Below are positions 55,309 to 64,000 of a stretch of 64,000 nucleotides of DNA, piece by piece (position 1 is the first letter of the stretch; each line of letters begins with the position of its first letter). Source of the stretch: Macrolepiota albuminosa (taxonomy: Eukaryota; Basidiomycota; Agaricomycetes; Agaricales; Agaricaceae); contig JAMWFC010000082.1 in NCBI GenBank assembly GCA_027475525.1, positions 1,612,001 to 1,676,000 on the forward strand, given 5' to 3'. Under the pieces are notes generated by a model that was given only the letters and a program-made list of their open reading frames with translations, searched no databases and was not told the DNA's origin. The position numbers and the translations under genes were made by a program.

Positions 55309-55710
55309 CTCATATGGTGACATATTGGAGACCGGAGTTGGAGCCATGTTTGGCCAAGATAAAACATGGCAAACTTGCTGACCAGCAGGATTTATGTTCC
55401 GTAAGTTCACTGCTGCACAGCAGAACTATGTTGTACACAAGTTAGAAACACTCGCTATTCTAGAAGCCGTCCTAAAGTGGGAGAATAAGATGATGGGGTC
55501 TAAGATCCATATCATTATGGATCACAAGACACTCAAGTTTTTCAAGACTCAAGTGCACCTATCACCATGACAACATTGCTGGATCAACTACATGTCACAA
55601 TATCAGTTTGACATCACCTATATAAAAGATGAATTGAACAAGGTGGCAGACTGCCTGTCTTGATATTTTGAGAGTGATACTCGAGATGACATCCATAATG
55701 CACACAACTA
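55309..55710 (+). pseudogene. R1 RNase H (remnant)
   Basis: Readable as FRKFTAAQQNYVVHKLETLA, and IHIIMDHKTLKFFKTQVHLS, the conserved end of gypsy RNase H, with TAA/TGA interruptions (for example at 55,306). It ends at DDIHNAHNYI, directly followed by TGTAACAG of the next LTR. Confidence 0.65.
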
Positions 55711-55714
55711 TATT

Positions 55715-55889
55715 TGTAACAGAGCGTCATACTCGCTACTAGCGTCAACAACGCTATAGGTATCCAGTAGAGTATTACATAAAGACAACATCTTGTACTC
55801 ACTCTAGTCCTAATCAATCCAATACTGTGGTCTGATTCAGTACTGTGTGATACACACAAGATTGTTCTAGCTCATAATCTATGGTTACA
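55715..55889 (+). repeat. R2 5' LTR
   Basis: 175 bp, TGTAACAGAGCG ... TATGGTTACA, followed by TTTTTTTAAATCTTCTGCTA. It adjoins R1 RNase H without a spacer. Confidence 0.7.
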
Positions 55890-55980
55890 TTTTTTTAAAT
55901 CTTCTGCTATCAGCTTTAGACTCTAGGCTTGTTACCGACTAGGCAACTCTTAACTCATTACTAAAACCTCTCGATTTCTG

Positions 55981-58505
55981 TTGGCATCACGTCAAAAACG
56001 TGCTTCTATGACTGGTTCCCTTGATTCAGATCCTCTGTTCCCAGCTGCAGACATAGGTAACCTACCTGCGTCTCAAGCTGTAAAGATGCAATCCGTGTCT
56101 GCATACCAGCCCCCACCAAAGCAGGATAAAAAGATACCTTGTGATGTCAGCATGAGCTTTGGAATGCCGGGTGGGCTATCCATATCACGGATGATGTCCA
56201 TTGTACAACACAAAAGCATCTGCAGCTTTAGTAAAGCATCTACAGTTACTGGCTGCTAGGAGTTACAATGTACCTCATGCAGATTTGACTGAATATATCA
56301 AATTATTTGTGCATATCTTCGAACTCAAAGTGGTGGAATACCTCAAGTGCAAAGCAGCACGAGGGTTAGCAGTCTCAACAGCCACTCTGGCCGACTCAGT
56401 GGAATGTGAAATGAGCATGCACTGATGAGCGCCATTAATTGCGAATGCAATGGAATTGCTAAATGCATCTTGTCAGGCCAATGAGTCTCAGCAAGACTAC
56501 GTTAGGCGTCAGAATGCTGCAAACTGGCAACACATTGTCAGCAGAGTGCCTTAGCAGGCATTGTCTGAGGTAGAGACTGTGACAACAATTCTGGCAGAGC
56601 CAGAGGCACTACTTGCAGTGCAAGAGGTTAAGACATCTTGAAAGCAAGTCACTATTAAGGAAGAGGTGGACGAAGTCCACATTCTTGAGGAGCAAATGCG
56701 ACCACGACATGTAGTATGACGCATCCACCTAGTGGACAATTGGAATGAACACGTCAATTACCAGAGGATGTGCAACCAGGACTTGCGCAATCATGGTGAG
56801 TCATTGATTGATGACCAGGAGGTTGCCTTTGAAGAGCATGAGAGTGTAATGCCTGTCAATGACATGTGGCAACAATTTGTGGCTTGAACTGCTGAACCGG
56901 ACAGAGATCCGGGTAGTAGTGACAATACTAGTGATCACTATAAGAAGGAGCCAAATCATCACAATAATGATGGTGGGGGTTATGATCGTAGACAGAACGA
57001 TCAAGACAATAATAATTGTCATAATAGTGGCAGGCATACTGGTGGATTACCAGCGGAGCAAGAAATGAGGCAACAGCCCACCCCACAGCTGGAAAGAATG
57101 GCCAATGAATACCTGTTTTGCAGTCTCTGGGCATTTTCAATGCCCGCACCTCATGAGTTGCATGAAACTACACCTGGAATGAATAAGGCAGTCAGGATCC
57201 ATATGGATCATATGCATGACCACCTTACTCGTATGGTGGATGACTCCCTTGGAGTCAGGTTTAAATTTCCTGCAGGGGTAAGTTCCCACAAATCTGATGG
57301 TAAGCACATACGTGCATATGCTGCAGGGCATAGGTTTTTCCAGTTGGAGGACTGGGCTATGGACATCTGCTACCACCTGGCAGCCTGCTGCTATGGTGGA
57401 GATGACATGGACCAGGAGAGGATATTCATGCTACACAAATTTATGGAGAGAGAGGCTCGGAATTGGTTTCGTTGCCATGTCCTCCACATTAATCATGACA
57501 AATCGCATTGGACGTTTAAAGAAGTTCTGATAGGATTGTATAATTGATTTGTCAACGCTGCAACAATGCAGGAAGCTTAGGATGCCTTTAAAAAGGCAGT
57601 GTATGATGCTAAGACTGGCATCCAGACATGATCTGGTGAGTCATGCACAGAATATGGCCATCTATCCAGATGAATACACAATTCACAAGACATTCCTGGA
57701 TGGAATACCGGCAGATATGAGGAGGGCATTGATACATGACGACAATTTGTCTCCAGAGGTCAATACTGTGACTGAGTTCTTGGCATATGCCATTCACTAT
57801 GAGCAGTTGACACGTACTGCAAATCATTATGAACAGCATAGTTTACGCCGAGGACCCATGAACTGGCAGGCAGTGAAGGTGGGAACCTTCCTGGCTAAAT
57901 AGTTGGAGATGGAGAACAATCGCAATCTGCAATTTGTCATGTGCAAGACAATTCCTGGAGGCCAACGGCCTTGATCAAAGCCTGCTGGGTATTTGCTAGC
58001 AAAAGATAGTCGACCCAGTTCAGGTCAAAACCAAGTGGCAGCAAGAGGGGGTGTAGCACCTGTAACATGCATGGTGAGCAAACCCACTGGGGTGGCTGGA
58101 GCAGCCCAGAGAAGGCCTGCTGGGAACTCCTCCACATGCTACAACTGTGGTTGGGTCAGACATTTTGCTAAAGAATATCCTGCCATGTCCAAGGCACACA
58201 TTTGGGTGGCTCATACAGCTGCGGCTCCTAGTGAGGTTGTCAGTGACAATGAGGACAACAAGGTTGTTGAGGAGATAGAAGAAGAGCCGCAAGTAGAGGC
58301 TGAAGGCTTGGAAATGGATGACGCTGAGAGTGTCCAGATAGATGGCAACAAATACGTCACAGTGGATGTGTACAACAGCAACTACTATACTTGCAATGGC
58401 GAGGAAGAACACTTGTTTGCACTGACGGAGTGCTATAGAGATCAACGTGTCCAACTGAGACATGTCACACTGCAGAAAGCAACCAATAAGTTGCAGAGGC
58501 CATGA
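55981..58505 (+). pseudogene. R2 gag with degenerate zinc knuckle
   Basis: ATG-like start region at 55,981 (SRQKRASMTGSLDSDPLF), stops through 56,200-57,060, then open capsid part 57,065-57,547 and 57,549-57,902 (AQNMAIYPDEYTIHKTFLDG). The knuckle at about 58,140-58,180 reads CYNCGWVRHFAKEY: the last Cys ligand is Tyr. An acidic C-terminal part follows to 58,505. Confidence 0.7.
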
Positions 58506-58529
58506 TATACTCCTGAAGAGAAGGAGTGT

Positions 58530-58958
58530 TTGGTAACTTACGTGGATGTCAATGGACATCCTGCCTGGATGTTGTGGGACTCAGGGAGTATCACTATGGG
58601 CATTATGCCTCAGTTTGCTCACATTAATGCAATTCACGTTCATGAGCTGGAGGAGCCATTGATGCTCCAGTTGGGGACCGTAGGGAGTCGTGCCATGGTA
58701 CAGTTTGGTGCTGAAGTGAAGATAAAGATGTCAGAGACATCGACCAAGGAGTATGTGGACATAGCAAATTTTGATCGCTATGATATGATCATTGGTACAC
58801 CATTTATGCATAAGAACAAGGTGTCGTTGGACTTTGTGAATGACATGGTTGTGGTGAATGGTGTGCCTGTGAAGGCAGAGAAAGTTGTGTTAAACGACAT
58901 GGATAGGTGCCTCAGGCACTATCATGCAACTGAAAAGCGGCATGATAAACGCAACTGA
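58530..58958 (+). pseudogene. R2 aspartic protease (domain intact, element dead)
   Basis: 143 codons open. Active site MLWDSGSITMGI (Asp-Ser-Gly kept), IKMSETSTKEYVDIANF, DRYDMIIGTPFMHKNKVSL and a C-terminal basic tail. It is the best-preserved domain of R2. The protease would cut the gag-pol polyprotein. Confidence 0.7.
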
Positions 58959-59168
58959 CTAGATGGTTGCAAGAAAGCAACTGTACAGGAGGTGGAGGAC
59001 AAACATGTCCCACCAAAAAGCTTGTCGGCAGATTTGCCAGCTATACTGATGTCTGAGGAAGAGTTTCAAGGAACTCTGAAGAAGAAAAAGCACCCAGATG
59101 TGGTCGGGTGTACAAATGGAAAGCCTAAGCAGGCTATATAGCATAAGAATGAGCGTGGTAGATGCAGA

Positions 59169-60400
59169 ATGGAGTTGCTGGAGTGTCAGCCAACTAGCTC
59201 TCAAGTGAAGGTTGAGGATCTCATCAAGGACGAGGTTTATAGTACGATGGGAACGTTGGGAAGCACAAAGTTATTAATAGATCAACCAGTGTCTCAGCCA
59301 GGAGTGCAATGGGCGTATGACCCACGAATGCCACAAGAGTGGAATGAGTTGGTAGCATCAATGGTGACACATACTATGGAAAGAGTGCAGTCGACCCAGA
59401 TAGGAGAAGTATACCGTCATGCATGGAAAGATGAGATCTTCAAAGCATTGGATATTGTATTTGATGGTATATTGCTGAAGGCGAGAAGTGTGCAATCGTC
59501 GTCAAATACAACAGGAGTGGTGAGGAGGCAACCAGTCATGAGGTTGAACTTGGGGGATCTCACAAAAGAGCACATAAGTGCCTTATGGGAGCGATTTGAA
59601 CCAAAGATTCAGCCACGAATAGCATGCATATCGAAAGAGAAAGGCAAGGCAGTGAGCCTTACTAAGGAAGATGTTCCTCAATTGTGCCAGCAATGGCAAT
59701 ATGAGTTTGCTGATATCGTCAACGGAATGAAGGAAGAACTTCCCAGAGGAAGATATTTCTCGATTGCACCAGCAATGGCAACATGAGTTTGCTGATATTG
59801 TCAATGAGACAAAGGAAGAACTTCCACCATGGAAGGAGATTAATCATGAGATTAACCTCATTGACAATAATAAGCAGTACAAATGCCACTTGCCTTGCTG
59901 CCTATGAGCACTGCAAGATCAGCTTCATGAAAAGACAAACAGATACATAAACGCAAAGTGGTGGGAACCACGACCAGTGGTGCAAGCTGCACCTTTACTG
60001 TGTATTTCTAAGAAGGATGGGACATTACAAACTGCATTGAATGCACAACAGCGCAATGATAATACAGTCAAGGACATAACACCTCTTTCAGATCAGGAAG
60101 TCATATGTGAAGATGTCGCCACAGCGAAATATAGGCTGAAAATCGACCTTACAGATGCATACAAACAGGTTTGCATATGCAAAGAGGATATACTGAAGAC
60201 GTTGTTTTTGTCTCTGATGGGGACATTCGTGAGTAACATCATGCAGATTGGTAATTGTAATGCACCAGTGACATTTCAGAGGTTAATAACCTCTATCTTC
60301 CGAGATGTAATTGGGAAGTTTATGCATGTCTATTTAGACGATATATTTATCTTTTCTGATTCTATCAAGGAGCATGAGCAGCACCTATGAGTCGTATTTG
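59169..60400 (+). pseudogene. R2 linker and reverse transcriptase
   Basis: Linker 59,169-59,786, with a tandem repeat near 59,660-59,780 (qlcQQWQYEFADIVN-like then hqqwqh..), then RT at 59,977-60,390: LLCISKKDGTLQTALNAQ, RLKIDLTDAYKQVCICKED, and FMHVYLDDIFIFSDS with the catalytic YLDD intact. A TGA at 60,391 ends it in the palm/thumb. Confidence 0.7.
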
Positions 60401-61150
60401 AACAACTACGTAAGGTAAGTCTCTACCTCAAATAGAAGAAGTGTGAATTGTACGCACCTAGTATAGACTGTCTCGGTCATCATTGATCAGAAGGGTATTC
60501 ACCCAGACATGGATAAACTTGACCAAATTTGAGAGTGGCATATCCCATGCACGTATAATGATATCCAGCATTTTGTTGGACTTGTAAATTACATTGGTAA
60601 CTTTTTGCCAGATATTACCATACACTGGGCCACTGATGGCCATGACCCAGAATAGGTCCCCTTTTCACTGGAGACCACTGCATCAGTGGTGTTTCGAGAT
60701 GATTAAGCACATTTGCGCAAAAACGCCAGTGATCTGGCCAATTGATCCACGCATTAATGAGCCCATTTGGCTCATATGCAACACATCAAAGACCGGGGTC
60801 AGGGCCATGTTTGGCCAAGGTAAAACATGGCAAACTTGCTGACCAGTGGGATTTATGTCCCGTAAGTTCACTGCTGCACAGCAGAACTATGCTGTTCACG
60901 AGTTGAAAACACTCGCTATCCTGGAAGCTCTCCTAAAGTGGGAGGATAAGCTGATGGGGTATAAGATCCATATCATTACGGATCACAAGGCACTTGAGTT
61001 TTTTAAGACCCAAGTGCATCTATTACCATGACAACATCGCTGGTTTGACTACATGTCACGATATCAGTTCAACATCACCTATGTAAAAGGTGAATTGAAC
61101 AAGGTGGTGAACTGCCTGTCTCAATATTTTGAGAGTGATACTTGAAATGA
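60401..61150 (+). pseudogene. R2 RT connection and RNase H (remnant)
   Basis: Pieces ITVIWPID-like (60,594-60,842, MPVIWPIDPRINEPIW reading TPVIWPIDPRINEPIWLI), SRKFTAAQQNYAVHELKTLA and HIITDHKALEFFKTQVHLL at 60,846-61,031, with TGA stops at 60,840 and 61,030. The Asp of TDHKALE is kept. Confidence 0.65.
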
Positions 61151-61370
61151 CATCCATGACATGCACGACTATGTGCAGGTGGACAAACACATCAACCTGG
61201 AGGGCAAGGACTTGTCCCTGCATAGGTTTCATGAAATCAAGAAACATACAGTCAAGCTACATGCCATGCGAGTGCAGGAATCACATCGCAGCAAGCGGCT
61301 GCAAGAACAGTGAGAAGCTCACAATATTGAGGCACAGGTGCTGGTGGATCATGAGATTCCTGTAATCTGG

Positions 61371-61535
61371 GGTTACGAGTTAGAACTATCTTGTGTGTAT
61401 CACACAGTGCTAAATCAGACCGCAGTATCAGATTTGACTAGTACTTAGAGTGAAAACAAGATGTTAATCTTACGTAATACTCTACTGAAGGATTATAGCG
61501 TTGTTTACGCTGGTAACAAGTGTGATTCCATTACA
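61371..61535 (-). repeat. Inverted relic of the R-family LTR
   Basis: Reverse complement starts TGTAATGGAATCACACTTGT and runs through AACAACGCTATAATCCTTCA and GTAGAGTATTACGTAAGA to CTCGTAACCCC, parallel to the R1 and R2 LTRs. It lies in the opposite orientation at the end of R2, so it cannot be R2's own 3' LTR. Confidence 0.7.
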
Positions 61536-61891
61536 TACCCCCCAATGAGACCAAATACTCGGTCTTAGGAAGGGCGGTGTAGTGAGATGAAAGATGCACA
61601 ATAGTGCAAGTAACAGAGTAGCACGCATATTGTGTGGCTGTCAACAAGCGTTAGCATTGTTCATGCAGTAGGTGTGTCGTCTAGACACAATAGCAGTAGT
61701 CTCTTATCAGACGGTTGTGCATGTAATGCCAGCGGAGACAAGATATGATTAAATAAAAGAAAGAAACAAAAATAAGATGACACCTCCTCTGGGTCTGCTG
61801 TATCTACACGCTACTCTGCAGTGCGTATTAGCTGAAAGGTTTTGAGTCAAGTACTCGGAGGTACCTACATAAAAACAAAATTAACATGGGT
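61536..61891. other. Non-coding spacer
   Basis: Contains actcggtcttaggaagggcgg-type words near 61,560 that often adjoin such LTRs, and no gene. Confidence 0.35.
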
Positions 61892-63996
61892 CTAGGACCC
61901 GGATGACAATGCTCCCGCAACCACGCCTGTCTCAGTAACCATTGACTCCTTCTCCAGTGCGACGTTAATCGTGGGAGGGAGAGGTGCCAATTCCATCCTT
62001 GGTGGGGTTATAGGCCCCTCGACTACAGGCGTGTCTACCACCATAGACTCTGTTAGTGCGACGTTAATCGCCGATGCAATAGTGGGTAGCGTACCATGCG
62101 CTGCTGTGCGTTTTAGAAGATTGACCTGGTTTGGGTCCATGCCAATCAGATAATAGAGGCCATTGGCCTCAGGATTTTCTGGGAGATTGCTCTCCTCGTG
62201 GTGCTTAAACATAAGACGATAGTGATCATCTTCAGTCATCTCCTACCATCCATCCCATTGCAGGATTGCAGCAGGGGTGCCATATTTGGCGAGGCACTCC
62301 ATGCGCTTGTCGTCGACCTGTTTGAAGATGTCCATAGACATCGTGGGGGAATAGAACTGCTGTTACAGGAAGACTACGCCGTACGTGTAGGCATGGTTCA
62401 CCCATTTCAGTGGAATCCAGTTGTGTAGCAGGACACGTAACGCATCGTCATCGGAGAAGTTCTGTGCCTGGTTGTCAGGCACATGAACTTGGTGAAGTTT
62501 GAGCTGTGGCCCACATTGGGGCTCAAATGGCTGCTTGGGGAACATGGTGTCATACGAGGCAATCGCCTCTCGATAAAGCCCTGGATGGGCCACGACAAGG
62601 GTCATGCGATGCACAATCATGGACTTGGCTGCGCTGTTAGTGCATAGAGACATAAGGCGAACCCAAAGAGGGTCCGCCAGTGCATGCGGTAGGCGTGATC
62701 CACTGCGATGCCTTGATAGGTATTCTCCAGCCTGGGTTGACCAAAGACCAGCACGTACTGCGCCAGCTGGTCTAGGTCAAATGGTGTGGCTAGATCTGAA
62801 GCGTGCATTACGTGCAATGCCGTGGAACCATTGTCTTTTGTGCGCAAAAAGCGCCCCAGGATGTGTTGTTGCTCGACAAGAGTGAGGTTGTCGGGGCCCT
62901 GCATCGGGTTGACAAGGTCCTGGTACTGAGGCTCCTTTATCAGGAGCTGCATGGTTCTGTCATGGAGAGCCTCAACTGTTCGCTGTGCAAACATCTGAAG
63001 CTCTGTGATCAACATGTATGTGACAATCCTGTTGCGACGCGGAATGTGAATATTCATACAATATTTATAGAGCCGGTCCAGCTCTAGCGGAATGCGGGGA
63101 AGACTGCGTGGAGTGTGCTTGTACACAATCGTACCTGGGATGTGGGCACAATGGCCAGAGGAATACTCATATGACGCCGCTTTATTGGCGTCAGCTCCCA
63201 TCAGCACCGTATTTGTGGCATACGAATAATAGGTGCAGTGGCTGAGTGCTCCTCTAAAGCACGAATTCATTCGCTCAATATCGAGCGGCCCCCACACCTT
63301 CACCCCCAAACCATCGGGAATCCTCCCTGAGAATTCATCCTCGGCCCTATACTTCTGGGCCTGTAGCTCCTTGGCGCGCGTCGCCTTCTTCTTTGCAATG
63401 CACTTATTGCACGATACTCGTTGCAATCGGTCCGCGGCCGATTCCCCTTCCTCCCTGGCCTCCTCCTGCTCTGAGCTTGACTCTCCATAGTCGCTCTTGT
63501 CAGACAAGGATGGTACTGGTGCTTTGCCTTTTTCAGGCATGGGTTTCCCCTTTGAGGTCGCCACCAGACCATCATATTGCTCCGGTGTGCGGGGGTCTGG
63601 GGTCAATACGACCATGGGGTAGTGTTTTGGTGGGGCTGGTACAAACACCGGCAACATGAACAACATCTGGACTTCTCCCACTCGTGCGGGAATGCCAGCA
63701 GGAAAGATTATAACCTCCAATTTGGAGGCATCAAGAGGCGGCTTGCGGCTGCAACGCTGACGAGACAGCCCCGACTTGGTCAGGGCGGACGGTTCTAGTT
63801 GTGGCTGAGCCACCAGAGGGGCAGGCACATTTCGCGCCAGTATTCTCCCTCCAGGCTCTGCGCAAGGGATGATGGTAGCGGGCACTCTTGGCGCCACAGT
63901 GACGGGTTTAGGCCCCATAGATGGAGCCTGAGACAATGCAGTTTCCCGCTGACCCAAAGACAGCCTTGCCAAGGGCTCACTGACTGCAGCCAGTGA
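61892..63996 (-). pseudogene. Gag-like gene of an unknown element (broken, runs off window)
   Basis: One frame is open from the window edge (63,972 or beyond) to 62,617 (451 codons): Pro/Val-rich start, acidic SDKSDYGESSSEQEEAREE, a Cys pair SCNKC followed by a Lys/Arg-rich helix, then a folded domain (VWGPLDIERMNSCFRGALSH, YKYCMNIHIPRRNRIVTYML, LFGFALCLYALT). A shift near 62,640 moves it to 62,653-61,892, which holds two stops (about 62,360 CAA to TAA type, and 62,240 CAG to TAG type). I do not recognise the family. Its second decayed copy at 35.5-36.3 kb suggests a mobile-element gag. Confidence 0.5.
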
Positions 63997-64000
63997 CTCT

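Larger units (their letters stand above)
50510..55714 (+). mobile_element. Degenerate Ty3/gypsy element R1 (no integrase)
   Basis: 5' LTR 50510-50682, gag, zinc knuckle, protease, RT and RNase H in plus orientation, all broken. After RNase H the sequence runs straight into the LTR of the next element (55715), so the integrase and 3' LTR of R1 are missing. About 80-85 percent alike, by eye, to R2. Confidence 0.8.
55715..61370 (+). mobile_element. Degenerate Ty3/gypsy element R2 (no integrase, no 3' LTR in direct orientation)
   Basis: Second copy of the R family in the same orientation. LTR 55715-55889, gag, knuckle, protease, RT, RNase H and about 230 bp of the following linker (HDYVQVDKHINLEGKDLSL). 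The integrase is absent; an inverted LTR relic begins at 61371. Less decayed than R1. Confidence 0.8.

Noticed and set aside
50510..61535. DIRS-type element because of inverted terminal LTR relics
   Set aside because: No tyrosine recombinase is present and R1 and R2 carry an aspartic protease and direct-orientation 5' LTRs, as in Ty3/gypsy.
62604..62660. A 29-nt intron joining the two frames of the gag-like gene
   Set aside because: Too short for a fungal spliceosomal intron; a 1-nt shift explains the break better.

Overview
The window looks like a transposon graveyard from the genome of a filamentous basidiomycete, most likely an Agaricomycete. The evidence is a single host-type gene with 45-60 nt introns (a basidiomycete-style protein kinase relative), short GT-AG introns in every spliced gene, fungal-type LTR elements, and Pogo, Tc1/mariner and Helitron elements. 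No bacterial operon, rRNA or CRISPR array is present. The species cannot be named from this sequence alone.

Left part (1-29.1 kb). A decayed Ty3/gypsy pol (1-3.6 kb) is followed by a high-GC chromovirus family on the minus strand: an internally deleted copy (4.28-9.05 kb) and an almost complete 11,357-bp copy (9,621-20,977, 740-bp LTRs, target duplication GTAGA). The complete copy encodes gag, two tandem aspartic-protease domains, RT, RNase H, integrase and a chromodomain. It also carries a separate, antisense, intron-containing gene for a Zn2Cys6-like coiled-coil protein. Its 5' end fits self-priming of the Tf1/sushi type. Nine 77-bp tandem duplications inside it look like an assembly artefact and break its reading frames. 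From 20.98 to 29.1 kb lie non-coding remnants, two inverted LTRs, a broken Ty1/copia element and, inside its gag, a solo LTR of the chromovirus family with a clean GTTTG target duplication.

Middle part (29.1-42.3 kb). The kinase-like host gene (minus strand, seven recognisable exons) lies next to a complete Pogo-type DNA transposon (32,103-35,357, perfect 24-bp inverted repeats, TA target) whose one-intron transposase carries an extra C-terminal SAP domain. Then follow a decayed gag-like fragment, a very AT-rich stretch with three copies of an unknown repeat, and a broken DD34E Tc1/mariner element whose ends are each a palindromic, MITE-like 222-bp unit. A diverged free-standing relative of that unit lies at 49.5 kb.

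Right part (42.3-64 kb). A Helitron with an apparently open Rep/helicase gene (about 1,867 codons, minus strand) has tandemly multiplied introns at both ends. In the proposed model its start codon is formed only by splicing. Beyond it are a decayed chromovirus gag fragment, two head-to-tail degenerate Ty3/gypsy elements lacking integrase (50.5-61.4 kb), an inverted LTR relic, and a gag-like pseudogene running off the right edge.
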